Positions 1-8,954 of a stretch of 64,000 nt of DNA are shown piece by piece. Every line of letters begins with the position of its first letter. Positions within the stretch are counted from its first letter, which is position 1. Under the pieces are notes generated by a model. That model ran no database searches, had not been told where the DNA came from, and saw only the letters and a program-made list of their open reading frames with translations. The DNA comes from Enterocloster asparagiformis (lineage in GTDB: Bacteria > Bacillota > Clostridia > Lachnospirales > Lachnospiraceae), in the NCBI GenBank assembly GCA_018380885.1, contig JAGZSY010000025.1, forward strand, positions 7,778 through 71,777, given 5' to 3'. The position numbers and the translations under genes were made by a program.

Positions 1-780
1 CGTGTTGACTTGAACCAGGCTCAAATCCTTGGCCTCACCGATAAACCCGCGGACGAATTTGGTGGTGACGAATGTAAATACCACAGTCAGCACAATTGCG
101 CAGGCCAGCATAAAATACCAGTTTTGCAGCACGTGAACAGACGAGGGGTCAATCCCCAGGGATGTACACACCGACTCGTTGATTCCGCTCAGCAGCACGT
201 CCAGATTTCCAACGAATACATTGGCCGACATACCCGCGTTTCCGGCGGCGTATGCCAGGATAATACCCAGCCACGGATTATAGCCCATGGAGGCAAACAC
301 AGCGGCGGCCACCGCGGTACATCCCAGAATACCGGCGTTGGAGGCCGTGTTGGCGTTAATCGCGATAAACGACACGATGGCAAACACAAATGCCGGCCGC
401 ACACCCGCTATGGTGCGTTTGATAAACGCGCCGAACAGCCCCACCTGCTCCGCCAGTCCGATGGAGAGCATCAGAAGGCCCATCATCATCATTGGCGAGA
501 AGTTGTAGTAGATGCTGTACATATTCTGGGTTACATAGTTGATCGTCTCTTTGTTCAGCAGGTTTTTAACCGTCACGGTGACCAGCTCACCGCCCGCCCC
601 CTTGGATGAGGCGCTCTCATACGTCATGGTGATTCCTGAAAAAACGATCGATAGCACAATCGCCACCACGATCAGGATTGAGAACAGAAAAAACGGATGG
701 GGAAGCTTGTTGCCCACGATCTCCACCCCGTTGATAAACCGGTAAAACATACCTTTTTTCTCTGCCTTTGTATTTTCCAT
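1..780 (-). CDS. AbgT-family transporter, N-terminal part (cut by window edge)
   Basis: The frame is open from an ATG at 780 to base 1, giving the first 260 residues of a polytopic membrane protein. A short cytoplasmic N-terminus is followed by hydrophobic segments from about residue 24, then stretches typical of AbgT/MtrF transporters: a Met-rich segment (SPMMMMGLLMLSIGLAEQVG), NANTASNAG, and GYNPWLGIILAYAAGNAG leading into DVLLSGI. Known members move p-aminobenzoyl-glutamate or related small amides and peptides across the membrane. An AAGGAG box lies 10 bases before the chosen ATG; an in-frame ATG at 789 sits too close to it. It lies just downstream of the amidohydrolase on the same strand, so import followed by hydrolysis of an amide substrate is a reasonable inference. 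The C-terminal half lies outside the window. Confidence 0.88.
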   Translation of the reverse strand, partial: MENTKAEKKGMFYRFINGVEIVGNKLPHPFFLFSILIVVAIVLSIVFSGITMTYESASSKGAGGELVTVTVKNLLNKETINYVTQNMYSIYYNFSPMMMMGLLMLSIGLAEQVGLFGAFIKRTIAGVRPAFVFAIVSFIAINANTASNAGILGCTAVAAAVFASMGYNPWLGIILAYAAGNAGMSANVFVGNLDVLLSGINESVCTSLGIDPSSVHVLQNWYFMLACAIVLTVVFTFVTTKFVRGFIGEAKDLSLVQVNT

Positions 781-834
781 AGCGTTCATACTCCTTCCAT
801 TGTCTTTATCCCGCAGTCCGGCCCCGGATCCGCG

Positions 835-2466
835 CTATGCCTGGGACTTCTCATACACGTGCTCGCCGCCCACAACGGTCTGAAGCACCTGGGTGTCCTT
901 AATCTCATGCTCCCGGCAGGTCATGATATCCCGGTCGATCACGATAAAGTCTGCCAGCTTTCCCGGCTCAATGCTCCCCTTGAGCTGCTCCTCAAATGCA
1001 GCGTATGCCCCCCACGTGGTGTAGGAGCGCAGCGCCTCCTCCCGCGTCATCGCTTCGCCGGGATACCATCCGCCCTCAGGCAGGCCGTTTTCATCCTTCC
1101 GCGAAACCGCGCAGTACATACTCAGGAACGGATTGTAGTTCTCCACCGGGGAGTCGGTTCCGTTGGGAAGGGGGTTGCCCTCGTCGATCAGCGTGCGCCA
1201 GGCGTAAGCGCCCTTGATCCGCTCTGATCCCAGCCTGGCCTCGGCCACCTTTTTATCCGTGCGCAGGAAAACAGTCTGGTGTGTGGGAATAATTCCCAGT
1301 TTTTTGAAGCGCCCGATATCCTCCGGCGCGAGGATTTGCGCATGCTCGATGCGCAGGCGCGCGTCCCGATCCGGCAGTTCCTTCAACAAGCGCTCGTACA
1401 CGTCCAGGCACTGGCGGTTGGCCCCGTCCCCGATGGCGTGGCACCAGGTCTGGAAGCCCGACCGCCTCGCCTCATAGAGCACGGTGTAGAGCTGCTCGTC
1501 TGTCCACTTGCCGTTGCCCTTGTGCCCCGGGCGGTCATTGTAATCATCCAGCAGCCAGGCGCTGCGGGCGCCCAGAGAACCGTCGCAGGAAATCTTATAG
1601 GAGCGGGCGGTTAAGCGGTTGTCGTACATGCCGATCCTGAGGCCCCTCCGGAAAAATGCCAGGGACCCTTCCATCAGTTCCCGGTAGTCCGGCCGGCCGA
1701 TCACCCGCATGCTGGCGTAAATCCGCAGCTTCAACTCCTTTCTCTGATACAATTCCTCCCACGCCTCAATCCACTCCTCAGCCGTGCCCGCATCGTGGAC
1801 CGTGGTCAGGCCGGAAGCAAAAAAGCCTTCCTGGGCCAGCAGGACGATGCGCTGCAGCTGCTCTTTATTGTAGGGCGGGATAGCCTTGTTAAAGGGGTCC
1901 TGGGCCTGATCGGTGACCACGCCCCAGAGGCTGCCGTCCGGCTTGTGCAAATATTCGCCTCCCACCGGGCTGGGGGTATCCGCAGTGACGCCCACCGCCT
2001 CAAAGGCCTTGCTGTTCACCCAGGCTGCGTGACCGCAGGCCCTGCGCAGGTAAACGGGCGCGTCCGGGGCCGCCTCATCCAGCTCCTCCTTGGTTGGGAA
2101 GGAGGCGTCCGGCCACTCGTCATTCAGCCACCCGCGCCCTACAATCCATTCTCCGGGACCGGCGTTTTTGTATGCCTGCGCCACCATGTCCACAATCTCC
2201 CGGCGCTGCTTGGCCACCACGTTCAGCTCCATTTTCATAGCCCCGGTGTTGTTGATGTGGAGATGGGAGTCAATCAGGCCCGGGAGCACCACGGCGCCCT
2301 TCAAATCCACAATCCTGGTCTCCGGAGAGCACATCCCCCGTATCTCCTCCTCGCTGCCCACCGCCACAAAGCGGTCCCCCGACACTGCGAATGACGAAGC
2401 CACCGAAAAATCTCCATCCACGGTATAGACTTTGGCATTTACATAGGCGGTTTCAATGTTTCTCAT
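835..2466 (-). CDS. Metal-dependent amidohydrolase, YtcJ-like (Amidohydro_3)
   Basis: This 543-residue protein has the amidohydrolase-superfamily layout. A small N-terminal beta domain (1-60) is followed by the metal-binding motif GLIDSHLHI (His68 and His70), a TIM-barrel core with CHAIGDGANR and RIEHAQIL histidines, a late catalytic Asp in NGTDSPVENYNPF, and a C-terminal beta segment ending in the PGKLADFIVIDRD pattern. Length and order match YtcJ-type hydrolases, whose natural substrates are mostly unknown; N-substituted amides are typical. A GGGGG ribosome site lies before ATG 2466. It probably forms an operon with the AbgT-like transporter downstream (54-base gap) and is divergent from the LysR gene, the usual arrangement for a LysR-controlled target. 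Substrate is not readable from sequence. Confidence 0.9.
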   Translation of the reverse strand: MRNIETAYVNAKVYTVDGDFSVASSFAVSGDRFVAVGSEEEIRGMCSPETRIVDLKGAVVLPGLIDSHLHINNTGAMKMELNVVAKQRREIVDMVAQAYKNAGPGEWIVGRGWLNDEWPDASFPTKEELDEAAPDAPVYLRRACGHAAWVNSKAFEAVGVTADTPSPVGGEYLHKPDGSLWGVVTDQAQDPFNKAIPPYNKEQLQRIVLLAQEGFFASGLTTVHDAGTAEEWIEAWEELYQRKELKLRIYASMRVIGRPDYRELMEGSLAFFRRGLRIGMYDNRLTARSYKISCDGSLGARSAWLLDDYNDRPGHKGNGKWTDEQLYTVLYEARRSGFQTWCHAIGDGANRQCLDVYERLLKELPDRDARLRIEHAQILAPEDIGRFKKLGIIPTHQTVFLRTDKKVAEARLGSERIKGAYAWRTLIDEGNPLPNGTDSPVENYNPFLSMYCAVSRKDENGLPEGGWYPGEAMTREEALRSYTTWGAYAAFEEQLKGSIEPGKLADFIVIDRDIMTCREHEIKDTQVLQTVVGGEHVYEKSQA

Positions 2467-2520
2467 CTGAACATACCCCCTTTATTAATTGGTCAATTCA
2501 ACAATTTTCTGCGATAAAAT

Positions 2521-2549
2521 TTGACATAATTGTGAATTACCTATAAAAT
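2521..2549 (+). promoter_or_regulatory. SigmaA-type promoter for the LysR gene
   Basis: TTGACA (2521-2526) and TAAAAT (2544-2549) are separated by 17 bases, about 100 bases before the LysR start. The AT-rich divergent region 2467-2649 also holds short dyads such as AATTGGTCAATT (2496 region) that could be LysR sites, but none is clear enough to call. Confidence 0.5.
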
Positions 2550-2649
2550 TAAATATATATGATTTTACCAAATTTGTCCAATACTGTTTGTTTATAAGGA
2601 TTATAATATAAGTGAAACTATCTGATATTCCGGAAGAAGGGCAATCGAT

Positions 2650-3636
2650 ATGGATTTGAACAAAAGCGCCTACCTGTTGGCACTTGCCGAACTGAAAAGC
2701 TTTTCCAAGGCCGCAGAGAAATGTTATATTTCCCAGCCGGCCCTGACACGCTATATTAAAAATCTGGAGGAGGAGCTGGGCTTAAAGCTGGTGGACCGCT
2801 CCTCCTCCCCCGTGCAGCTCACCTATGCGGGGGAGCGGTACGTGGCCGGACTTAGAAAAATCGGGAAGATCAAAGAAGAACTGGATCAGGAGATGGCAGA
2901 CATTGCAAACCGCAAGCGGGACAGGCTGCTCATCGGCATGCATTCCACCCGGTGTTACAGCTGGCTTCCGCGCATCCTGCCCGCGTACCAGGCGGCCTTT
3001 CCAAACATCGAAGTCAAGCTGGTGGAGGGAAATACCGACGAGCTGGTTCCCAAGCTAAAGGCCGGGACCATTGATGTGTTTTTCATGTGTTCCCAGTCCG
3101 CAGCCGCAGACGGCCTCAAGTTCGTCCGGCTGTGCCGTGAGGAAATCGCGCTGGTGGTCAGCCGCAAGCAGGCGCTGTTCCAAACCATAAAGCTGCCCCC
3201 CAACGAGAAGGGCAGCCTTCAATATATCCCGCCGGAAATCCTGGAGCAGATTCCCTTTATCTCTCCCACACCGAACCACGACATCTACCACCTGGCCAAC
3301 CGCCTGTTCACGCAATACCGGATCCATCCCCAGGTAGCCATGGAGCTGGTGAACACCTCCACCGCCTACCGCCTGGTCCCCCACAATACCGGTTTTGCCT
3401 TCGCGCCGGTGTCCGTCACCTACGAGGAGCCCTTTGACCAGGAACCGCTGTTCGCTTCCATGGAAAAGACCGTCACCAGCCGGGACATCGGACTGATCTA
3501 CAACCAGGAAACCGACCTCTCCCCCGCAGCCCAAGGCTTTATCCACCTGGCCGGCCAAGTCATCCCCCACTTCGTAAAGGAGCACATCCCCCACTTTAAA
3601 GTCCGTTCCGACATAGACTTCTCAAAAATACTTTAA
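2650..3636 (+). CDS. LysR-family transcriptional regulator
   Basis: The 328-residue protein begins with a winged helix-turn-helix (about residues 1-60). Its LysR signature is readable in FSKAAEKCYISQPALTRYI and LEEELGLKLVDR. An effector-binding periplasmic-fold domain follows (about 95-300; RLLIGMHSTRCYSWLPRILP starts the first lobe). LysR proteins usually control the divergently transcribed neighbour, here the amidohydrolase/AbgT pair, in response to a small molecule of that pathway. The effector is unknown. Downstream comes a perfect hairpin and then the convergent suf operon end. Confidence 0.93.
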   Translation: MDLNKSAYLLALAELKSFSKAAEKCYISQPALTRYIKNLEEELGLKLVDRSSSPVQLTYAGERYVAGLRKIGKIKEELDQEMADIANRKRDRLLIGMHSTRCYSWLPRILPAYQAAFPNIEVKLVEGNTDELVPKLKAGTIDVFFMCSQSAAADGLKFVRLCREEIALVVSRKQALFQTIKLPPNEKGSLQYIPPEILEQIPFISPTPNHDIYHLANRLFTQYRIHPQVAMELVNTSTAYRLVPHNTGFAFAPVSVTYEEPFDQEPLFASMEKTVTSRDIGLIYNQETDLSPAAQGFIHLAGQVIPHFVKEHIPHFKVRSDIDFSKIL

Positions 3637-3679
3637 TAAAAAACCATCCCCCTCTCCCCCCTCTTCCAATCCCCAGCTG

Positions 3680-3717
3680 GTGAGAGCCAGGGGCCGTGAA
3701 AGGCCCCTGGCTCTCAC
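3680..3717. terminator. Perfect 16-bp hairpin between convergent lysR and suf operon
   Basis: GTGAGAGCCAGGGGCC (3680-3695) is exactly complementary to 3702-3717 around a 6-base loop. It sits between the stop of the LysR gene and the stop of sufU, which converge. Neither side carries a clear T run, so it may be a transcript-end stabiliser or a weak bidirectional terminator. Confidence 0.5.
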
Positions 3718-3723
3718 GAACGG

Positions 3724-4149
3724 CTATATCTCCCCCACCATCTCCCCCAACGTCCTCCACCCCAGCACCGCGCATTTCACCCGCGCCGGCATATGGGCCA
3801 CATCCCGCAGCGCAGCCGCTTCCTCCAGCGCCTCCAGCTCCGCCTCCTCTGCGGTCCCGCGGATCATGTTAAAGAAGCTCTCAGACAGCCTCAGGGCCTC
3901 CTCCCTGCGCTTTCCAATGACCAAATCCAGCATCATGTCCGCGGAAGCCTGGGAAATGGCGCAGCCGTCGCCCACAAAGGCTCCGTCCCTGATCACCCCG
4001 TCCTCCACCTTCAGCTTCAGCCAGATGCGGTCCCCGCAGCTGGGGTTCACGCCCTCCAGCACCAGGTTTGCGTCCGGCAGATCGTGCTTGTGCGCCGGCC
4101 GCAGGTTGTGCTCGGTCAGTATTTCATTGTAAAAGCCTCTATTCTCCAT
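3724..4149 (-). CDS. sufU: SufU iron-sulfur cluster assembly protein
   Basis: The 141-residue protein has the SufU pattern: Cys38 with Asp40 (PSCGD), Cys63 (GDGCAIS) and Cys126 (RVKCAVLGW). These ligate the zinc that lets SufU accept persulfide from SufS in Firmicutes. It is the last gene of sufC-B-D-S-U and overlaps the end of sufS by 11 bases, so translation is probably coupled. It acts in the cytosol as sulfur-transfer partner of SufS rather than as a classical NifU scaffold. Residues 100-117 are an acidic, Ala/Glu-rich helix in the region where SufU differs from IscU. Confidence 0.94.
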   Translation of the reverse strand: MENRGFYNEILTEHNLRPAHKHDLPDANLVLEGVNPSCGDRIWLKLKVEDGVIRDGAFVGDGCAISQASADMMLDLVIGKRREEALRLSESFFNMIRGTAEEAELEALEEAAALRDVAHMPARVKCAVLGWRTLGEMVGEI

Positions 4150-5359
4150 ATCCCATCTTCCTCCTGATTCCGGCGACGCTCTCCAGAAATGCCGCGATTT
4201 CCTCCTGCGTGTTGTAAAAGTAGATGCTGGCCCTGGTGGCGGAACCCACCTTCAGGTATTCCAGCAGCGGCTGGGCGCAGTGGTGTCCGGCCCGGACGGC
4301 GATGCCGTCGGCGTCCAGAATAGCGCTCACGTCGTGGGGATGGACCCCGTCCACCGTGAAGGTCAGGATGCCGCAGTGCTCCTCCGGCCGCTCAGACCCC
4401 AGCACATGCACGTGGGGAATCCCCTTAAGCCCCTCCAGCGCCGCAGTGGTCAGCGCCAGCTCCTGCCTGTGCACCGCCTCAAAGCCCACCGCCTCCAGAT
4501 AGCAAATCGCCTCCTTCAGCCCCCAGGCCCCGGCCGCGTTTACCGTGCCCGCCTCAAACTTGTGAGGTACAGGCGCGAATATGGCTCCCGTCCTGGTAAC
4601 GGAGTCGATCATCTCGCCTCCGGTGAGAAAAGGCGGCATCTCCTCCAGCAGCTCCTTTCTCCCGTACAGCACGCCGATGCCCATGGGGCCCATAAGCTTG
4701 TGCCCGGAGAAGGCCAGAAAATCCACGCCCAGGTCCTGCACGTCCACGGGTATGTGGGGCGCGCTCTGGGCCGCGTCCACCACCACCGCGGCTCCCCGCT
4801 CCCTGGCCATGGCCGCGATCCGGCGGATGGGATTCTCACAGCCCAGCACATTGGACACGTGGGTCACCGCCACCAGCCTGGTGCGGTCGGAGAACGCCGC
4901 CTCCAGCCGTTCCCGGGTGATCCGGCCGTCCGCCTCGCACTCCAAAAATCTCAGGCTGGCGCCCGTATGCCGGGCCGCCATCTGCCAGGGCAGCAGGTTG
5001 CTGTGGTGCTCCATGATGCTCGCCAGAATCTCATCCCCGGCCTTAAGCTTTGAGAGGCCGTAGCTGTAAGCCACCAGATTCAGGCTCTCCGTGGTGTTTC
5101 TGGTGAAAATGATCTCCTCCGCCGACGGAGCGTTGATAAACCGCCGCACCTCCTCCCTGGCCTCCTCCAGCCGCGCCGTGGCCTCCATGCTCAGAGCGTA
5201 GAACCCGCGCATGGGGTTGGCGTTGAAGCGCTCGTAATAGTCCCGTTCCGCCCGGAGCACGCAGGACGGCTTCTGGGCCGTGGCCGCGCTGTCCAGGTAA
5301 ATCACCGGGTTTTCAGCCAAAAGCGGGAAATTCCCGCGGTACGGATTCCTATTTTCCAT
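4139..5359 (-). CDS. sufS: SufS cysteine desulfurase
   Basis: This 406-residue PLP enzyme takes sulfur from cysteine for Fe-S assembly. The cofactor lysine is Lys221 in FSGHKLMGP, PLP-contacting VVVDAAQSAPH lies just before it, and the catalytic cysteine is Cys361 in RAGHHCAQP, the short type II (SufS) loop. It overlaps sufD upstream and sufU downstream by 11 bases each, in the order typical of Firmicutes. The N-terminus YLDSAATAQKP is canonical. Confidence 0.96.
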   Translation of the reverse strand: MENRNPYRGNFPLLAENPVIYLDSAATAQKPSCVLRAERDYYERFNANPMRGFYALSMEATARLEEAREEVRRFINAPSAEEIIFTRNTTESLNLVAYSYGLSKLKAGDEILASIMEHHSNLLPWQMAARHTGASLRFLECEADGRITRERLEAAFSDRTRLVAVTHVSNVLGCENPIRRIAAMARERGAAVVVDAAQSAPHIPVDVQDLGVDFLAFSGHKLMGPMGIGVLYGRKELLEEMPPFLTGGEMIDSVTRTGAIFAPVPHKFEAGTVNAAGAWGLKEAICYLEAVGFEAVHRQELALTTAALEGLKGIPHVHVLGSERPEEHCGILTFTVDGVHPHDVSAILDADGIAVRAGHHCAQPLLEYLKVGSATRASIYFYNTQEEIAAFLESVAGIRRKMGYGE

Positions 5360-6413
5360 AGCCCGCCACCTCCTCCAGATAATCCTGCACCAGCTGCTCC
5401 GCCGGCCCGTCGCCGATCTTCCGGCAAATGGCGTCCAGCCTGGCCCTGGTGATCATCCCGGCGGCCGCCTCGCGGCTCATGCCGCGGGAACAGAGGTAGA
5501 ACAAAAGCTCGTCGTCCAGCTTACCGATGGTGGCCCCGTGGCTGCCCTGGACGTCCTCCTCGGCGCAGAGAATCAGGGGAATGGTCTGGTTGACCGCGTC
5601 CTCGCCTAAAAGCAGCACGTCCTCCTTCTCCTCGCCCTCGGCCCCCACGGCCCCGGCCTTAAAGTCAATGGTTCCGCGAAAGAGCTTGAAGGACTTGTCC
5701 CGCAGCACGCCTCCGGCCTCAATACGGCTTTTGGACCGTTGGCCCCGGTGATCCGCCACGTAGTTCATGTCGAACCTCCGGCTGCCCCCGCCCAGGTAGC
5801 CAATATCCGCGCTCAGGGCGCTTCCCCGCCCAGCCAGTTCCGCCCGGAAGCCCGCGTAGGTCTCCGATCCGCCCAAGAACAGCTGGATCACCTCCACGGA
5901 TGCGCCCTGGCCGCAGATACCGCCGATGTCGTCCAGCAGCCTGTAGCCATTTCCCAGAAACTGGAGCTGAATCAGCCTCAGCCTGGCGTTTTCTTCCACC
6001 TTGAACCTGGTCTGCACCGCAGCCAGGCCCTGGGCCTCAGGCGCGGAGGTGAAATCCATCACCACGGTCAGCGTTTCCCCCGCCCGCGCCAGCAGCTCCA
6101 CCGGCTGAAAGCTTGTCTCCCCGTGGCCGCAGACAAAGTGCAGCGCAGCGCGCCTTCCTGCCCCGGCCTGTCCGGAGCCGATCCTGATCGCAGCCGCCGC
6201 GGCCGTTTTCGCCAGGCGGTCCATATCCCCGCCCATGCCGGTGGCGATGGCGGCAAAATCCTCCTGCCACGCCTCCGTCTCCTCAATCCCTTCCGTTATC
6301 ACCGCGGGGGCAGCCCCCGCCTCTATCCGCTCCAGGCTGGCCTCGTTCATGTTCAGCCGGTTCCAGGTCCTGGCCGGCAGCCTGTTCACCTTCAAATCAA
6401 GTGCCTGTCCCAT
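5349..6413 (-). CDS. sufD: SufD, Fe-S assembly scaffold subunit
   Basis: This 354-residue member of the SufB/SufD beta-helix family carries the C-terminal SufBD core: HGATIGKLDDELLFYLCSRGMSREAAAGMI near residues 290-320 and an N-terminal alpha-helical part. SufD pairs with SufB and SufC to build and deliver clusters. AGGAGG precedes the ATG at 6413 by about seven bases. It is somewhat shorter than many SufD proteins (about 430) and its N-terminal half diverges, a common feature. It lies 35 bases after sufB. Confidence 0.93.
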   Translation of the reverse strand: MGQALDLKVNRLPARTWNRLNMNEASLERIEAGAAPAVITEGIEETEAWQEDFAAIATGMGGDMDRLAKTAAAAAIRIGSGQAGAGRRAALHFVCGHGETSFQPVELLARAGETLTVVMDFTSAPEAQGLAAVQTRFKVEENARLRLIQLQFLGNGYRLLDDIGGICGQGASVEVIQLFLGGSETYAGFRAELAGRGSALSADIGYLGGGSRRFDMNYVADHRGQRSKSRIEAGGVLRDKSFKLFRGTIDFKAGAVGAEGEEKEDVLLLGEDAVNQTIPLILCAEEDVQGSHGATIGKLDDELLFYLCSRGMSREAAAGMITRARLDAICRKIGDGPAEQLVQDYLEEVAGYGK

Positions 6414-6448
6414 AAGGGACCTCCTTTCCGCTTTCCTGTGAAAGCCTT

Positions 6449-7855
6449 CTATCCGATACTCCCCTTCATCTCCAGCTGAATCAGGTTGTTCATCTCCACC
6501 GCGTACTCCAAGGGCAGCTCCTTGGACACGTTGTCCGCAAAGCCGCTGACAATCATGGCCCTGGCGTCCTCCTCGCTCAGCCCTCTGGACATGAGGTAAA
6601 ACACCGCCTCGTCGCTGATCCGCCCGATCTTTGCCTCATGGCCGATGTCCGCGTCCCTTGTCCTGATATCCATGGCCGGGATCGTGTCCGACCGCGAGAT
6701 ACGGTCCAGCATCAGGGACTGGCAGGAGACGGCCGCCTTGCTGTTCTTCGCCCCCTTTGCCACCACCACGGAGCTGCGGAAGGTGCTCACGCCCCCGCTC
6801 TTGGAAATGGACCTGGTGTTCATGTAGGAGGTGGTCTCCGGCGCGGCGTGGACCACCTTTGCGCCTGTATCCAGGTTCTGCCCCTCGCCCGCGAAGGTGA
6901 TGCCCGTGAACTCCATTCTGGCCCCGCGGCCCTTCAGGATGCTCATGGGATACAGGCAGGAAATGTGGGAGCCGAAGGAACCGGACACCCACTCGATGGT
7001 TCCGCCCTCCTCCACCTGGGCCCGCTTGGTGTTCAGGTTGTACATGTTTTTGGACCAGTTTTCAATGGTGGAGTAGCGCAGCTTCGCGCCCTTGCCCACA
7101 AACAGCTCCACACAGCCCGCGTGGAGGTTGGCCACATTGTACTTGGGCGCGGAACAGCCCTCGATGAAGTGGAGGCTCGCCCCCTCAGCCACAATGATCA
7201 GCGTGTGCTCAAACTGTCCCGCACCTGGCGCGTTCAGCCTGAAATAGCTTTGCAGCGGTATTTCCACAGAAACGCCCGGCGGCACATAGACAAAGGAGCC
7301 CCCCGACCAGACCGCGCCGTGAAGGGCCGCAAACTTGTGGTCCGTGGGTCTCACCAGCTTCATAAAATGCTTCTTCACCATGCCGGCGTACTCGCCCTTT
7401 AAAGCGCTCTCCAGGTCCGTGTATACCACGCCCTGCTCCGCCACCTCCCTGCGTACGTTGTGGTATACCAGCTCTGAATCGTACTGTGCGCCCACGCCCG
7501 CCAGGGATTTGCGCTCCGCCTGGGGGATTCCCAGGCGCTCGAAGGTGTCCTTGATCTCCTCCGGCACATCGGACCACTTGGCCGTCATCCTGGTGTTGGG
7601 CCGCACGTAGGTGGCGATATGGTCCATGTCCAGCCCCTCCAGGGACGGTCCCCAGTCGGGTACTGCCATGTTATTGTAAATTTGCAGGGACTGGAGCCGG
7701 AACAATTCCATCCAGAGCGGGTCCTGCTTTTCCTTTGATATCCGCTCCACAATGTCCGCGCTCAGGCCCGCCGCGATGCGGTAGGCATCCCTTTCCTCGT
7801 TCCGGATATCGTATATGCTCCTGTCAATATCATCTACATACGTTTTTTCTTCCAT
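6449..7855 (-). CDS. sufB: SufB, Fe-S assembly scaffold subunit
   Basis: The 468-residue protein matches SufB in length and motifs: an N-terminal DIRNEERDAYR segment, VYVPPGVSVEIPLQSYFRLN in the beta-helix core, and a C-terminal IGHEAKIGRISDEAVFYLMSRGLSEEDA block. SufB is the main scaffold on which the nascent cluster is assembled, using sulfur passed from SufS/SufU and ATP hydrolysis by SufC. It lies between sufC and sufD with short gaps on both sides. Confidence 0.96.
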   Translation of the reverse strand: MEEKTYVDDIDRSIYDIRNEERDAYRIAAGLSADIVERISKEKQDPLWMELFRLQSLQIYNNMAVPDWGPSLEGLDMDHIATYVRPNTRMTAKWSDVPEEIKDTFERLGIPQAERKSLAGVGAQYDSELVYHNVRREVAEQGVVYTDLESALKGEYAGMVKKHFMKLVRPTDHKFAALHGAVWSGGSFVYVPPGVSVEIPLQSYFRLNAPGAGQFEHTLIIVAEGASLHFIEGCSAPKYNVANLHAGCVELFVGKGAKLRYSTIENWSKNMYNLNTKRAQVEEGGTIEWVSGSFGSHISCLYPMSILKGRGARMEFTGITFAGEGQNLDTGAKVVHAAPETTSYMNTRSISKSGGVSTFRSSVVVAKGAKNSKAAVSCQSLMLDRISRSDTIPAMDIRTRDADIGHEAKIGRISDEAVFYLMSRGLSEEDARAMIVSGFADNVSKELPLEYAVEMNNLIQLEMKGSIG

Positions 7856-7887
7856 CTCTGTACTCCATCCTTTCCGGAAACGCCGCG

Positions 7888-8643
7888 CTACCGGCCCGCC
7901 TGATCCAAAAACTGCTCAAACCCGCTGCGGTTGATCTCTTCCACCAGGGATGCGTCCCCTGTTTTCACGATCCGGCCGTCCACCATAATGTGGGTCTTGT
8001 CCACCCGCAGGGACTCCAGAATCCTGGTGCTGTGGGTGATGATCAGCAGTCCCCCGTCGCGGTCCTTCTGGTACTCCTCCACGCCCTGGGACACGGTGCG
8101 CACCGCGTCCACGTCCAGGCCGGAATCCGTCTCGTCCAAAATCGCCAGGCTGGGCTTTAACAGCAGCAGCTGGAGAATCTCAGCCTTCTTTTTCTCGCCC
8201 CCGGAAAAGCCGGCGTTCAAATCCCGGTCCCCGTAGGACCGGTCCATCTGCAGCAGCTCCATGGCCTTCTCCAGCTCCTTGCGGAAATCCCAGAGCCGCA
8301 CCCTGGCGCCCCGTCGCTGCTCCACCGCGCCGCGGATAAACGCGCTCAGCCGCAGCCCGGGAACCTCCAACGGGTTCTGGAAGGAGAGAAACATTCCCTC
8401 CCTGGCCCGCGCATCCGCCGTCTCCCCGTTGATCAGCCTGCCCTGAAACCAGATTTCCCCGGCCGTCACCTCATAGCGCGGATTTCCCATGAGCGCGTAG
8501 CCCAGAGTAGATTTTCCCGCTCCGTTGGGCCCCATAAGCACATGGGTCTCCCCCCTTTTGATCTCCAGATTCATTCCGTGCAAAATCTCTTTATCTTCCA
8601 CCTTGACAGACAGTCCCTTTACTTTCAGCAATTCTTTTGACAT
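7888..8643 (-). CDS. sufC: SufC, Fe-S assembly ATPase
   Basis: This 251-residue ABC-type ATPase has Walker A GPNGAGKST (38-46), the signature FSGGEKKKAEILQLLLL and Walker B LAILDETDSGLD, all of the SufC subtype, which works as a soluble subunit of the SufBCD complex rather than as a transporter. An in-frame ATG at 8655 overlaps the ribosome site; the ATG at 8643 has GGAGGA at correct spacing and gives the usual SufC start. It is the first gene of the operon. Confidence 0.96.
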   Translation of the reverse strand: MSKELLKVKGLSVKVEDKEILHGMNLEIKRGETHVLMGPNGAGKSTLGYALMGNPRYEVTAGEIWFQGRLINGETADARAREGMFLSFQNPLEVPGLRLSAFIRGAVEQRRGARVRLWDFRKELEKAMELLQMDRSYGDRDLNAGFSGGEKKKAEILQLLLLKPSLAILDETDSGLDVDAVRTVSQGVEEYQKDRDGGLLIITHSTRILESLRVDKTHIMVDGRIVKTGDASLVEEINRSGFEQFLDQAGR

Positions 8644-8797
8644 ATGCTCCTCCATTCGCCCCGAAGCGCGTCTGAAAATTTATTCCCGCAGGCGGAAAGC
8701 GATTTTCAAACGCGCTTTAACGGGCTTTTCTCTCGACAATTTTATCCGCCTCCACGAGCCAACGCCCGCCCAATCCGGTTCCGGCCCACGTTTTTTC

Positions 8798-8826
8798 TAT
8801 TAACCTATCAAACTACTTGGTTTATA
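8798..8826. promoter_or_regulatory. Rrf2-type operator-like inverted repeat A
   Basis: TATTAACC (8798-8805) and GGTTTATA (8819-8826) form an inverted repeat with a 13-base spacer, just downstream of the suf -10 box. The architecture equals repeat B (8840-8868). The adjacent Rrf2/IscR-like regulator is the likely binder (inference). Confidence 0.6.
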
Positions 8827-8829
8827 GAT

Positions 8830-8858
8830 ATCATAAGCTTATAAACCCACTTTGTCAA
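8830..8858 (-). promoter_or_regulatory. SigmaA promoter of the suf operon
   Basis: Reading the minus strand, TTGACA (8858-8853) and TATGAT (8835-8830) are separated by 17 bases. The start would fall near 8823, leaving a leader of about 180 bases before sufC. The -35 box lies inside inverted repeat B and the start falls in repeat A. Confidence 0.75.
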
Positions 8859-8868
8859 TAGGTTTATA
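8840..8868. promoter_or_regulatory. Rrf2-type operator-like inverted repeat B
   Basis: TATAAACC (8840-8847) and GGTTTATA (8861-8868) are perfect inverted half-sites with a 13-base spacer that covers the -35 box of the suf promoter. It shares half-site and spacing with repeat A, consistent with a pair of sites for one dimeric regulator. Confidence 0.65.
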
Positions 8869-8882
8869 TTTTCCACTTCCTG

Positions 8883-8912
8883 TTGATATTCCTATTTCTC
8901 TTGTAGTATAAT
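8883..8912 (+). promoter_or_regulatory. SigmaA promoter of the Rrf2-type regulator
   Basis: TTGATA (8883-8888) and TATAAT (8907-8912) have an 18-base spacer. The start of transcription would fall about 35 bases before the ATG at 8955. Repeat B ends 15 bases upstream, so the same regulator could control both directions. Confidence 0.65.
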
Positions 8913-8954
8913 AGGGACATGCTGACAGGCAATTTTTAGAGGGAGGTGTGTCAA

